Program-made: the position numbers and the translations under genes
Notes under the pieces: model-generated
Database searches by the model: none
What the model saw: the letters and a program-made list of their open reading frames with translations, nothing else
Told to the model about the DNA's origin: nothing
In this document: positions 19,014 to 28,097 of the stretch, piece after piece
Layout: each line of letters starts with the position of its first letter
Numbering within the stretch: position 1 is the first letter of the stretch
Assembly (NCBI RefSeq): GCF_025291715.1
Contig: NZ_JAMBIZ010000004.1
Span: forward strand, 62,001 to 126,000
Direction of reading: 5' to 3'
Origin: Metasolibacillus sp.
GTDB lineage: Bacteria; Bacillota; Bacilli; Bacillales_A; Planococcaceae
Length of the DNA: 64,000 bases

Positions 19014-20024
19014 TTATAAAGTTAGTAATTTTTTTTCTTTTGCAGACTTATAGAAATTTAATACGACAGATAAAGCTGTTTTTCCATCTTCCCCTGTCAC
19101 GATAGGTTGTCTATCTTGTTTTATTGCTTCCATTATATCTGAAAGTATAATTTGATGTCCTGGTGTTCCCCAAGGGTTTTTCTCAATTGACTCTTTAATT
19201 TCTAGTGCTTCAGCATCCGACATACCTTCTATTAGTATATCTTTAAAATATAAAGCATTTGTTCCGCCAATTTTCACTGTACCTTTTTCTCCAAAAATCG
19301 TTATCGATTCTTCATAATTTCTTGGGTATACTGTTGTAGATGCTTGAACCGTAGCAATTATGCCTGTTTCAAAGCGAATAACACCTGTTGAAACATCTTC
19401 TGCCTCAATATCTCTAAATCTAGTAGCATCCATACTCATTACCTCTACAGGCTTACCTAAATACCAAAGTAGCAAATCTAAATTATGAATAGCTTGATTC
19501 ATTAAAACTCCACCATCAAAAGCCTTGGTACCTCTCCAAGGAGCTTGGTCATAATAATGCTGACCACGATTCCAGTTAACGATACATAAAGCATGACTAA
19601 TTTTCCCTAGTTTCCCACTCTGTATAATTTCTTTTAACTTCAATGCCACTGGACGGAAACGATTCGGATGCACAACTGCTAGCTTTACATTATTTTCAGC
19701 AGCAGCATTAATTATTCTATCCGTTTCTTCCATTGTCATAGCAATTGGTTTTTCTACAATAATATGCTTCTTATATTTTGCAGCTAGCTCGGCTAGAATA
19801 GCATGACTACCGCTAGGTGTACATATATTAATAATATCAATATTAGGATTTTGAAGCATTGTTTCAAAGTCTGTATATGGTTCAGCCCCGTGCTCTTCTA
19901 CATATGGTTGCATAAGCTCTGATACCTTATCACACACAGCCCAAAGTTTTGCTCCTTTTATATTCTTTATAGCTTCTGCATGCTTTTTGGCTATGAAGCC
20001 ACACCCTACAATTGCAAAATTCAT
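19014..20024 (-). CDS. wbpB: Gfo/Idh/MocA oxidoreductase (WbpB-like)
   Basis: 336 residues from the ATG at 20022-20024 with GAAGG 7 bases upstream; an earlier start at 20057 would overlap the upstream gene and adds residues not typical of the family. FAIVGCGFIAKKHAEAI is the Rossmann NAD site and HIIVEKPIAMTMEE the EKP motif; AVVHPNRFRP and GGVLMNQAIHNLDLL are further family signatures. WbpB oxidises C3 of UDP-GlcNAcA to the 3-keto form, the substrate of WbpE. Confidence 0.86.
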   Translation of the reverse strand: MNFAIVGCGFIAKKHAEAIKNIKGAKLWAVCDKVSELMQPYVEEHGAEPYTDFETMLQNPNIDIINICTPSGSHAILAELAAKYKKHIIVEKPIAMTMEETDRIINAAAENNVKLAVVHPNRFRPVALKLKEIIQSGKLGKISHALCIVNWNRGQHYYDQAPWRGTKAFDGGVLMNQAIHNLDLLLWYLGKPVEVMSMDATRFRDIEAEDVSTGVIRFETGIIATVQASTTVYPRNYEESITIFGEKGTVKIGGTNALYFKDILIEGMSDAEALEIKESIEKNPWGTPGHQIILSDIMEAIKQDRQPIVTGEDGKTALSVVLNFYKSAKEKKLLTL

Positions 20025-20040
20025 TGTCAAACCTTCTTTA

Positions 20041-21852
20041 TTATTTATTAGTTTCAATTTTATTATTCGCTACGCTAATAAGCAATGATTTCATGTCTTC
20101 ATTACTTAACTTTGTTACCGAGTCAAGTACCTCGTTTAACTCTATGTCGGTTAACGGTAGTGCTCTCCCAATATGGATTCCTGGGAAAACATGTTCTTGC
20201 TGAATTTCCTCTTCATTTAGTAACTCTTCATACATTTTTTCTCCTGGACGTAGCCCTGAGAACTCAATTGGAATTTCCTGCTCTGTAAAGCCAGACAGTT
20301 GTATTAAATTACGGGCTAAATCAACAATTTTCACAGGCTCTCCCATATCTAAAACAAAAATTTCCCCCTTTCCTCCAAGCGTCCCTGCTTGAAGTACTAA
20401 CTTTGATGCTTCAGGAATTGTCATGAAATAACGGGTCATTTCTGGGTGTGTTACTGTCACCGGTCCACCTGCCTCAATCTGCTTTTTGAATAACGGGATG
20501 ACTGAACCTCTTGAGCCTAATACATTACCAAACCGCACAGCTGCATATTTTGTCTCACTCGTTTTCGCTAAATTTTGTACAATCATTTCTGCGACACGCT
20601 TCGTAGCCCCCATTACGTTTGGAGGGTTGACTGCTTTGTCTGTAGAAATCATTACAAAATTCTTTACCTTGTAACAATCTGCGGCCTCTGCAATATTTTT
20701 TGTTCCAAATATATTGTTTTTAACTGCTTCTCGCGGATTGTATTCCATTAGTGGTACATGTTTATGTGCTGCTGCATGATAAATGACATCTGGCTTGTAT
20801 TGCTCAACTACTTCAAAAATTCGTTTTCGATCTTGTACATCTGCTATAATAGGGACTAATCGCGTTTCTTGAGAGGTTCTAAGCTGTAATTCCATATGAA
20901 TCGTATAAATTGAATTTTCACCATGTCCTAATAAAATCAGTTGCTTAGGTTGGAAATTCATCACTTGACGACAAATTTCAGATCCTATCGATCCACCAGC
21001 CCCAGTCACTAAAATGACTTTATCCGTTAATTTTTTCGAGATAGCAACCATATCAAGTTTCACTTCATCGCGACCTAATAAATCCTCTGTATGAACTTCC
21101 TTCATTTCATTCACAGATACTTTACCTGTCATAACATCTTCTATACTAGGCATTATTTTTACCGGTAAATTTGTTTCTATGCAGTCTTCATAGATGCTTT
21201 TGATTCCGACCTTACCTAAAGAAGGAATAGCTATAATAATCTCATCTATTCCATACTCGTTCACAAGTGAAGGAATATCTTTTGTAGTACCTAAAACTGT
21301 TACATTCATAATTTTCAATTGTTGTTTTGTTAAATCATCATCTACAAAAACAACGGGGACTCTATCTGGATTTGGAGCATGAATTAAATTACGTGCAAGC
21401 ATAAAACCACCTTGCCCTGCACCAACAATTAACACTCTTTTTAAATTTGCTGTATTACGAAAAGATTCATAATCATTTAATACACGCAATACAAAACGTG
21501 AACCGCCAATCATAATAACATGTAGCATCCATGTAACTGCCATAATCCTAACGTAAACATCATCTTTAATTATATATTGAATGAAACTAGCCGTTGCGAC
21601 TGAAATCGTAACGGCGTAGCCAATTGTTAATAATTCTCGTACTGATGCCACGCTCCACATACGGTTGTACAAATGAAAGAAGTATGCTGCAATATGATGA
21701 CTAATTAATAGTGTAATTGCACTTAATATAATCATTTTATCAGAATACACTTTTAGAGTAGGGTGTAGTAACCAATAACTCATAAATATTGCTGATAGTA
21801 CGATACATGAATCAATTATAAAAAACAGCATATAACGCATTCGATAATTCAC
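20041..21852 (-). CDS. pglF: Membrane-bound UDP-GlcNAc 4,6-dehydratase (PglF/EpsC/CapD-like)
   Basis: About 603 residues. Four N-terminal membrane helices (to about residue 135), a Rossmann-like domain (VLIVGAGQGGFMLARNL), then the SDR catalytic domain with VTGAGGSIGSEICRQV and STDKAVNPPNVMGATKR. I prefer the GTG at 21850-21852; a TTG at 21861 is nearly on top of the AAAGG ribosome site. It makes UDP-4-keto-6-deoxy-GlcNAc, the entry step for bacillosamine; the next enzymes PglE/D/C lie 14-18 kb away at the other end of the locus. Similar proteins supply other 6-deoxy amino sugars such as FucNAc or QuiNAc. Confidence 0.87.
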   Translation of the reverse strand: MNYRMRYMLFFIIDSCIVLSAIFMSYWLLHPTLKVYSDKMIILSAITLLISHHIAAYFFHLYNRMWSVASVRELLTIGYAVTISVATASFIQYIIKDDVYVRIMAVTWMLHVIMIGGSRFVLRVLNDYESFRNTANLKRVLIVGAGQGGFMLARNLIHAPNPDRVPVVFVDDDLTKQQLKIMNVTVLGTTKDIPSLVNEYGIDEIIIAIPSLGKVGIKSIYEDCIETNLPVKIMPSIEDVMTGKVSVNEMKEVHTEDLLGRDEVKLDMVAISKKLTDKVILVTGAGGSIGSEICRQVMNFQPKQLILLGHGENSIYTIHMELQLRTSQETRLVPIIADVQDRKRIFEVVEQYKPDVIYHAAAHKHVPLMEYNPREAVKNNIFGTKNIAEAADCYKVKNFVMISTDKAVNPPNVMGATKRVAEMIVQNLAKTSETKYAAVRFGNVLGSRGSVIPLFKKQIEAGGPVTVTHPEMTRYFMTIPEASKLVLQAGTLGGKGEIFVLDMGEPVKIVDLARNLIQLSGFTEQEIPIEFSGLRPGEKMYEELLNEEEIQQEHVFPGIHIGRALPLTDIELNEVLDSVTKLSNEDMKSLLISVANNKIETNK

Positions 21853-21873
21853 ATTAAGCAAACCTTTCTAATT

Positions 21874-22806
21874 TCAATTTACAGGAGCACTATTTTTCCA
21901 GTAAGCACGGAGAAATACTATTCCCAAACCTAGCATTAGACCAATAACTAACCCTAGTACTAAATTCAGCACTTTACTTGGTGCTAACGGATCATCAGCT
22001 AATGTTGGCTCAGTGATTACACGAATAAACGAATCAGATTTAAAGTTATTTAAGTTTGTTTTAATTGATTGATAATTGATTAGCACGTTTTTGTATTCAT
22101 CTGATTTTGCTCGAATCTCGGTCTGAAGCTGTAATAATTGATTTTGTAACTCTCCATTAATATCAGATAAAGCCGATTTTTGTTGTTCTGAAGCATTTAA
22201 AATTATACCATTATTTGTATCTACTACAGTTTGCAAAATTAGAACCTCTGGCAAATTGTTATTACTAATTATAGCATTATATGATTTCACTACTTCTTCT
22301 AATTCGACTGATAAGTTACTCATTTCGTTTGTATATAAAGCTTCTACATCCTTCAATGATTTTTGGATAGCTTCGTTCATTAAGTTTTTTGTCGCTTCTA
22401 TTAATACTTGTAGTTCTAATTGCGCCGATTGTGCATTATTGCTTGTGTACCTTAACTCAACATTATTATTTAGTGAATCCATTTCAACTTTTGTAACTAA
22501 ATTCTCTAATAAAAATTCATTTTTTATATTAGCATCTGCAAATGCCTGCTGCATAAGTGATTTATTTTGAATGCGTTCCGCATAAATATTTGGCTTAAAT
22601 TCAGCCGCAATATAATTGGCCATTGCTCCAGTGTCCTGTATACCACTCACTACTTGAATCATAGCCTTAGATTCATATTTTTCTTCTAATACAAACCAAC
22701 TTAGAATTCCTGCAAATAGTATACATATAATTGTGCTTACTGCTATGATTGCTTTACCTTTCCAAATGATGTTAAATAACTGCCGTAATTCAATTGTTTC
22801 TTCCAT
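21874..22806 (-). CDS. Wzz/chain-length determinant family membrane protein (YveK/CapA-like)
   Basis: 310 residues. A membrane helix near residues 18-38 (AIIAVSTIICILFAGILSWFV-type), a long extracytoplasmic coiled-coil region, and a second helix near the C terminus preceded by ADDPLAPSKVLNL, the proline-rich signature before TM2. Such proteins set glycan chain length. In Bacillus relatives they act with a cytoplasmic tyrosine kinase encoded next door; here no kinase or phosphatase gene follows. Starts inside the last 17 bases of the upstream gene. Confidence 0.83.
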   Translation of the reverse strand: MEETIELRQLFNIIWKGKAIIAVSTIICILFAGILSWFVLEEKYESKAMIQVVSGIQDTGAMANYIAAEFKPNIYAERIQNKSLMQQAFADANIKNEFLLENLVTKVEMDSLNNNVELRYTSNNAQSAQLELQVLIEATKNLMNEAIQKSLKDVEALYTNEMSNLSVELEEVVKSYNAIISNNNLPEVLILQTVVDTNNGIILNASEQQKSALSDINGELQNQLLQLQTEIRAKSDEYKNVLINYQSIKTNLNNFKSDSFIRVITEPTLADDPLAPSKVLNLVLGLVIGLMLGLGIVFLRAYWKNSAPVN

Positions 22807-24364
22807 TTTTTATCTCCTTATGAGTAAATGTCAATGCCATCATTATTCCTGCTAGAACCCACATAGGTGCTGAGATACTCGGAAGGCTATCATTAAATAT
22901 TGCCTGAATTAAATAAGCTAGCCAAGCAATCCCTATTATCCACACAGCCTCGTTATTCACTTGAGTTATTGCCTTTAATGAGCGTATAAAAGAAATCCCT
23001 ATAACCATAATCATAGCTATAAAACCAATCCAACCCGTACCATAAAGCATACCTATGTACATATTATGAGGTTTATCTACAATTACTGTTTCTGTGAGAA
23101 TACCTGCACGTGCATCAATATTATTGTGTGGGAAATTATACAATAATGTATCCAGTCCATATCCTAAAAAGGGCCTTTCAGATATTAAATTAAAAGTTTT
23201 TTCCCATATATAAATCCGTCCAGACCCCTTTGATATGGTACCATGCTTTAGCAATGTTGGAATTTCAAAGTCATCAGAGGCGTATGCTCTATTCTCCCAA
23301 TCAAAGTGGTAGCTACCACTTTCTTTTGATACTTCCTTTGGTGTTTCAATATATGGGTTTGAATCTATAATAAAACCAATTGATTCAGTCCAAATTCCAG
23401 CTTCTTTACTTGCTAAAATATGAAATATAGGAATGGTTGCTACTATAAATATAGCAATTATAGTAAGACTCTTAACTCTATTTACATTTTTTAAAGCTAC
23501 AAATAATATCATTGGTAATAAAACAATAAATGTTAAAAAACCTGTTGTAGATAGTGACATGAATAAAACTGTTATAGACATAATGGCGAATATTAAATAA
23601 CTATATGCATTTTTCTTCGTTTTCCCCAAGATAGCAGCCATTAAATACATCACTGTCATTATAGCAAACATGCCACTCATATAATTCCATTGGTTAAGTG
23701 TACCTAATAACTGAGATCCTTCGCCTATGCTAGCCCCTTCAGGTAATGTTGATGATACAAAACTCTTCACCCAATTGTTTTGTAATAAATCCTTCCCATA
23801 AAAATTCATTGTAATTATAAAAAGATTAATAACAACAAAAGGCATTAGTGTATATAGAATGTATTTCATTACATGTTTAGGATATTCAATATTCATTGCA
23901 ATAAACATTAAGGCAATATAACATAACCAACTAATTGCACCATCTGAGCGATTGTACAGGCCACTTAAAGTAACTGATATATTAGGGGAGGCAATTGTCG
24001 CTATAACAACCATAATTGCTAAAACTGCTAAAGCATAATTTAAAGTTGTTTTACGAATAGTTCCTCCCATCAAAAAGACTTTTGCTAACAATAATGCTCC
24101 TGCAATAAATGTCACTATTAATACAAAGAATGCTTTAAAATAAGTAAAAAGTTCTCCTTTTGTTCCAGACATTAAAACATCTTGATTAGAAATTAGTGGA
24201 CTAGTTACTTGCTCAACATGAGCAAACACAATAAGAGGCATTACACCTATTAATAGCAATAGTAATCTAAAAATCCATCTATCTACATTCACTCTTGACT
24301 GAGCATTCTCTTTTTCGTCACTCATCCTATCTGATTTGTGAAGTTCTTCATAAAACGAAGTCAT
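22790..24364 (-). CDS. O-antigen ligase/polymerase family membrane protein (Wzy_C)
   Basis: 524 residues with about twelve membrane helices. A large outside loop (about residues 320-420: YIETPKEVSKESGSYHFDW and ERPFLGYGLDTLLYNFPHN) ends in DKPHNMYIGMLYGTGWIG, the conserved Wzy_C/WaaL signature with the functional histidine. Family members either polymerise repeat units, ligate glycan to lipid, or transfer it to protein (PglL, WsaB). The next gene upstream is a TPR membrane protein, a pairing also seen with such ligases. A second Wzy-like protein at 13290-14588 could be the polymerase, leaving this one free for transfer; this is inference. Confidence 0.8.
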   Translation of the reverse strand: MTSFYEELHKSDRMSDEKENAQSRVNVDRWIFRLLLLLIGVMPLIVFAHVEQVTSPLISNQDVLMSGTKGELFTYFKAFFVLIVTFIAGALLLAKVFLMGGTIRKTTLNYALAVLAIMVVIATIASPNISVTLSGLYNRSDGAISWLCYIALMFIAMNIEYPKHVMKYILYTLMPFVVINLFIITMNFYGKDLLQNNWVKSFVSSTLPEGASIGEGSQLLGTLNQWNYMSGMFAIMTVMYLMAAILGKTKKNAYSYLIFAIMSITVLFMSLSTTGFLTFIVLLPMILFVALKNVNRVKSLTIIAIFIVATIPIFHILASKEAGIWTESIGFIIDSNPYIETPKEVSKESGSYHFDWENRAYASDDFEIPTLLKHGTISKGSGRIYIWEKTFNLISERPFLGYGLDTLLYNFPHNNIDARAGILTETVIVDKPHNMYIGMLYGTGWIGFIAMIMVIGISFIRSLKAITQVNNEAVWIIGIAWLAYLIQAIFNDSLPSISAPMWVLAGIMMALTFTHKEIKNGRNN

Positions 24365-24379
24365 ATATAGCTACCTTCC

Positions 24380-24877
24380 TTATTTCATATTCTCAATCTC
24401 TGTTAACATTTCCTGCACTTGCTCTTGGTACTGCGGATAGTCTTCAGGCATCCAATTCCATTCTTTACAACGTTCTAACACAATTTTCGCATCATCGAAT
24501 CTTTTAGCAGAAAACAATACTTCTCCAAATTGTAACATGAACATCGGTGCTTCTACATTATGTGGATTAATATCAAGTGCTTTTTGCATATAGACAGCAG
24601 CTGATGGGTACTCTCCTACACTTGCTGCAATCAATCCTGCTAAATAATTAACTTGTTCAGAATCTGCTTTTTCTACAACTAAATCAGCAATTAATTTCTG
24701 TGCTTCAGCATAATTTCCTGATTGATATTGCTGAACTGCCTGTTGATATATAAATTCTTCAGTTTCAAAAGTAGCATCTTGTTTATTTGCAAGTATATTT
24801 GCAGCAATTATGCCAACAAAAATAAAAGCAATAATTCCAAGTAATATGTATTTTCTAGTTTTATTTTTAAAGTGCAT
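24380..24877 (-). CDS. Membrane-anchored TPR protein
   Basis: 165 residues. One membrane helix at residues 11-29 (ILLGIIAFIFVGIIAANIL) and then three TPR-like helical pairs (AVQQYQSGNYAEAQKLIADL; VNYLAGLIAASVGEYPSAAVY; RFDDAKIVLERCK). Probably displayed outside the membrane as a scaffold for the neighbouring ligase-like protein. First gene of the glycan operon; a ribosome site AAAGGATTG lies just upstream. Confidence 0.75.
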   Translation of the reverse strand: MHFKNKTRKYILLGIIAFIFVGIIAANILANKQDATFETEEFIYQQAVQQYQSGNYAEAQKLIADLVVEKADSEQVNYLAGLIAASVGEYPSAAVYMQKALDINPHNVEAPMFMLQFGEVLFSAKRFDDAKIVLERCKEWNWMPEDYPQYQEQVQEMLTEIENMK

Positions 24878-24967
24878 TTTCTCAATCCTTTTATATCACA
24901 TTTTAAATAACATTCTTATTATACACTATTTCTTGACTGTTTTCCTTATTATATGTAAAAGCCACTA

Positions 24968-24981
24968 TAACAATATTGTTA
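24968..24981. promoter_or_regulatory. 14-bp palindrome upstream of the glycan operon, candidate operator
   Basis: TAACAATATTGTTA is a perfect palindrome. On the minus strand it lies just upstream of two TATAAT-like boxes (RC at about 24944-24949 and 24918-24923) that precede the first gene. No convincing -35 box was found, so the exact promoter is uncertain. The rest of 24878-25080 shows nothing else. Confidence 0.4.
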
Positions 24982-25080
24982 CGATTAAATAACAAATTCC
25001 TTAATTAGATAATTTATAATTTGCTAGTTCTATATTAGGACTTACATGGCATTATATAACGCTTTCATTTTATATAAAAG

Positions 25081-25113
25081 AAAAACCAAGGGAATATTAT
25101 CCCCTTGGTTTTT
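25081..25113 (-). terminator. Terminator of the S-layer gene
   Basis: AAAAACCAAGGG (25081-25092) pairs perfectly with 25102-25113 around a 9-base loop; the minus strand ends in TTTTT. Lies 11 bases after the stop codon. Confidence 0.88.
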
Positions 25114-25123
25114 AAATTACAAT

Positions 25124-27634
25124 TTACACTGCAGGTTGTAAAACAAGTTTACCGCCAGTATATTGGAAAGTATAGCCTTTACCTTTGTAGTAAACAGTGA
25201 ATGTACCATTTTCTGATACTTTCGGTGTATTGAAGTACACAACTAACTGCTTATCATTTGAAGTAGTTCCAACAGTCGCATTAAGCGGAGCTGAAACATA
25301 AAGGTCATTACGGTTTACAGTTTCAGTAAATGTTAATGTTACTGAAGCAATATCTGCTGTAGCTGTATCAGCAACTTTAGAAGCAATTGTTACATCAAAT
25401 GCTGAAGTAGTAGCACCAGAGATGAATTCAACTGATTTAGTAATAGATGTTAAACCAGATAAACCATTGCTAGTAGCTGTAGCAGTTACAGATACTTCAG
25501 AAGCTTTAGCAGCTGTTACAAGAAGAGAAGCATCTTTGCTACCTGCTGGTAACGTAACTTTAACTGTACGGTACTCATATGGAGCTAATTCTGTTGCTTC
25601 ACCAGCAATTGTCACTGGTTGAGAACCAGCACGAACAGTGAATGTTACTTCTGTTGCAGCAGTGTATGAGCGTGCTTTACCATTTTGGTCAGATAATTGG
25701 TAAGTGAATTTAGCTGTTTTGCCTTCACCGATTTTGCTAGTTGCTTTATTATCAGCATCTGCATTATCTGAAATGTTTAACACGCTTGTGTAATCACTTG
25801 CGTATACAGTACGGAAGTATGTGATTTCACCTGATTTTTTAATACGATTGTCAGTTAAAGAGTTACCAATGAATGCAACTGGAGTAACGAACTCGTCTTT
25901 TGCACCAGTAACAGTGAATTTAGCCTTACCATCTTTATCAGTAGTTACTGTAACAAATGCACCATCACCAGTAACTTTTGTTGAAGTTTTACCTTCGATT
26001 ACATATACATCATTAACTGGGTTAGCTGTACCAGTAGCTTTACTGAAGCCAATTTTCACTTCTGCGTTAGATAAAGCTTTACCAGCTTTGTCTTTAAGAG
26101 TTACTACATAGTCACGACCACCTGTTTCAGTCGTACCAGCATAATCAGCTGCTTCTTGTTTACCTTCAGCTGCAATTGTTAAATCATATAACGCTTCAGC
26201 AGTAAATTTAGAAGTTGTACCTTTTGCTTGTAATGCAGTAGCGCTATAAGAAGCTGCTTCAACTGGTTGAGTTGTAGAAGAACCAGCATCATATACAACT
26301 GGTGTTACAGTAGCGTTTTTACCAGTAATTGTTAGGTTCGCTTTACCATTTGCATCTAAACGAATTAAAGCAACTTGGCTACCACCTGTAGTATATTCAT
26401 AAACTTTACCGCTAAATGATGTTGTATAAGCACCATTACCAGCGTATCCACCTAAACCTAATACTTGTGCATCTTGAGCTTTATCAGGAGATACATTTAA
26501 GTTTTCTTGGAAAGTTACAAATAGGTATCTATTTTTAGCACCTGAAATTTGGTAAACTTTTTGTTCGCCATCAGCTAATTCAACTTTTTCTGTCACATCT
26601 TTAATTTCAAGAGATTGACCCCAGTGAATTGCACCAGATGAACGAACTCCTGTTTTAGCACTTGCATAAGCAACTACAGTATCAGTGAATGATTGGTTTT
26701 TGTTGTCATAACGAGTGTAAGTATAAGTTGCTACACCTTCAGCATTCGTTAAAACTTCTTCTTTAATTTGCTCTTGTAATAATTGGTCAACTCCAGCAGG
26801 GTTGATAGCAAGTGTTACAGGAATGTTTGCTGCAGATTCGCCAGCTTTTGTAGTTACTTTAACTTGTACAGTAACGTTTTCGCCAAATTTACCTTGGATA
26901 GAACGTTCTACTACTTCTACCTTCTCAGGTACTACTTCAGAAGCTTCGTTCGTTGGAACTTTGCTGAAGTCAGTGCTTACAGTTTTGTATAAGAATGAAG
27001 CGAATTGACCACGAGTAGTGTTACCTTTTGGGTTGAATTCAGATACTGCTGGGTTAGTGATGTCATAAAAATCTAATACAGAGATAGCTGAACGAGCTTC
27101 TGCTTTAGCTGCGTTAAGATCTTTAACATCACCTTTGAAATCTTCGCCAGCTACGAATTCTTCTAAGCTAACATCTTCTAAAGTGTTGATCATACGTACT
27201 AAAGTGATTGCCATGTTTTCACGAGTGATTAGGTCAGATGGTAATAAGTTACCGTTAGAACCTACGAATACGCCTGCTTCTTTAACTACAGAAGCGTATT
27301 TTAATAATTCTTCGTTAGAAGTAGTTTTTAAATCTGCGAAAGCTGGGCTAGTTTTCCAGTTTGAAGCTGGCTCATAGCCTTCAGTTTCTAAGTATTTACC
27401 TAATAATTTAACTACGTCAGAACGAGTTAAAGCTTTGTTAGGCTTGAAAGTACCGTCTGGGTATCCAGAGATAACTTTAGCATCAACTAATGCGTTGATT
27501 GCTTCTTCGTGTGTGTTACCTGAGATGTCGCTTAAGTTTGCTGCTGAAGCAACTGGTACGATTGCTGATGCTACTAAAGTAGCTGTCGCAGCTGTTGCTA
27601 CGAATTTTTTGTATTTCTTTGGTTGGTTAGCCAT
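25124..27634 (-). CDS. S-layer protein with three SLH domains
   Basis: 836 residues. Signal peptide of about 31 residues ending ASA, then three SLH domains (about 33-80, 95-150, 163-220) with the motifs VISGYPDGTFKPNKALTRS, ITRENMAITLVRM and TTRGQFASFLYKTV. These bind a pyruvylated secondary cell-wall polymer. The rest is a series of Ig-like beta domains rich in Thr, Ser, Ala and Val with few aromatic residues and no cysteine. Shorter than the SbpA/SlpC-type S-layer proteins of Lysinibacillus (about 1200 residues). Codon use is strongly biased, as in a highly expressed gene. Ribosome site AGGAGGAAA stands 7 bases before the ATG. Confidence 0.93.
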   Translation of the reverse strand: MANQPKKYKKFVATAATATLVASAIVPVASAANLSDISGNTHEEAINALVDAKVISGYPDGTFKPNKALTRSDVVKLLGKYLETEGYEPASNWKTSPAFADLKTTSNEELLKYASVVKEAGVFVGSNGNLLPSDLITRENMAITLVRMINTLEDVSLEEFVAGEDFKGDVKDLNAAKAEARSAISVLDFYDITNPAVSEFNPKGNTTRGQFASFLYKTVSTDFSKVPTNEASEVVPEKVEVVERSIQGKFGENVTVQVKVTTKAGESAANIPVTLAINPAGVDQLLQEQIKEEVLTNAEGVATYTYTRYDNKNQSFTDTVVAYASAKTGVRSSGAIHWGQSLEIKDVTEKVELADGEQKVYQISGAKNRYLFVTFQENLNVSPDKAQDAQVLGLGGYAGNGAYTTSFSGKVYEYTTGGSQVALIRLDANGKANLTITGKNATVTPVVYDAGSSTTQPVEAASYSATALQAKGTTSKFTAEALYDLTIAAEGKQEAADYAGTTETGGRDYVVTLKDKAGKALSNAEVKIGFSKATGTANPVNDVYVIEGKTSTKVTGDGAFVTVTTDKDGKAKFTVTGAKDEFVTPVAFIGNSLTDNRIKKSGEITYFRTVYASDYTSVLNISDNADADNKATSKIGEGKTAKFTYQLSDQNGKARSYTAATEVTFTVRAGSQPVTIAGEATELAPYEYRTVKVTLPAGSKDASLLVTAAKASEVSVTATATSNGLSGLTSITKSVEFISGATTSAFDVTIASKVADTATADIASVTLTFTETVNRNDLYVSAPLNATVGTTSNDKQLVVYFNTPKVSENGTFTVYYKGKGYTFQYTGGKLVLQPAV

Positions 27635-27690
27635 TGAAAAATTTCCTCCTCATATTTCAAATAATCTCTTAGTCTCTCACTACAAAAATA

Positions 27691-27711
27691 GTGTAGATAA
27701 ACTAACTACAC
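27691..27711 (-). promoter_or_regulatory. Small stem at the 5' end of the S-layer transcript
   Basis: GTGTAG (27691-27696) pairs with CTACAC (27706-27711) around 9 bases. Given the promoter at 27716-27744, this stem would form the extreme 5' end of the mRNA, where such stems are known to slow decay in Bacillus. Confidence 0.4.
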
Positions 27712-27715
27712 ATAA

Positions 27716-27744
27716 ATTCTAGTAGTATACAATTACAATGTCAA
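27716..27744 (-). promoter_or_regulatory. Sigma-A promoter of the S-layer gene
   Basis: TTGACA (27739-27744), a 17-base spacer, and TAGAAT (27716-27721) on the minus strand. Expected transcript start near 27709, giving a leader of about 75 bases. The rest of the non-coding stretch 27745-28285 is AT-rich; apart from the hairpin at 28098-28138 I see nothing in it. Confidence 0.75.
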
Positions 27745-28097
27745 TCCTTTTTTTAAACAAAAACATTATTGACATGTTTTGCTACATTTAAAAAATATAA
27801 CAAACCTGTACTTGGAGTGACTTCGAATTTCTTATATTATGACATAAAACTACTTGATAAAACAACATTTTATTCTAAATTATATAAAGTACGTTATAAA
27901 AATATAGTAGAAAATCGTTTTTTATAGTATTTTTATGATTAATATTTCACTTTTCTATAGTTTATATCATATAAATACAACGAATAAATAATGTAGTAAT
28001 TTTGAACTTTTACATTTTTTCTATTTTTAACGTACAGTGGCATTATATTTTTAGTGTTGTTGGATTATGCATTTATTTTTTATTTAATTTATAGACA

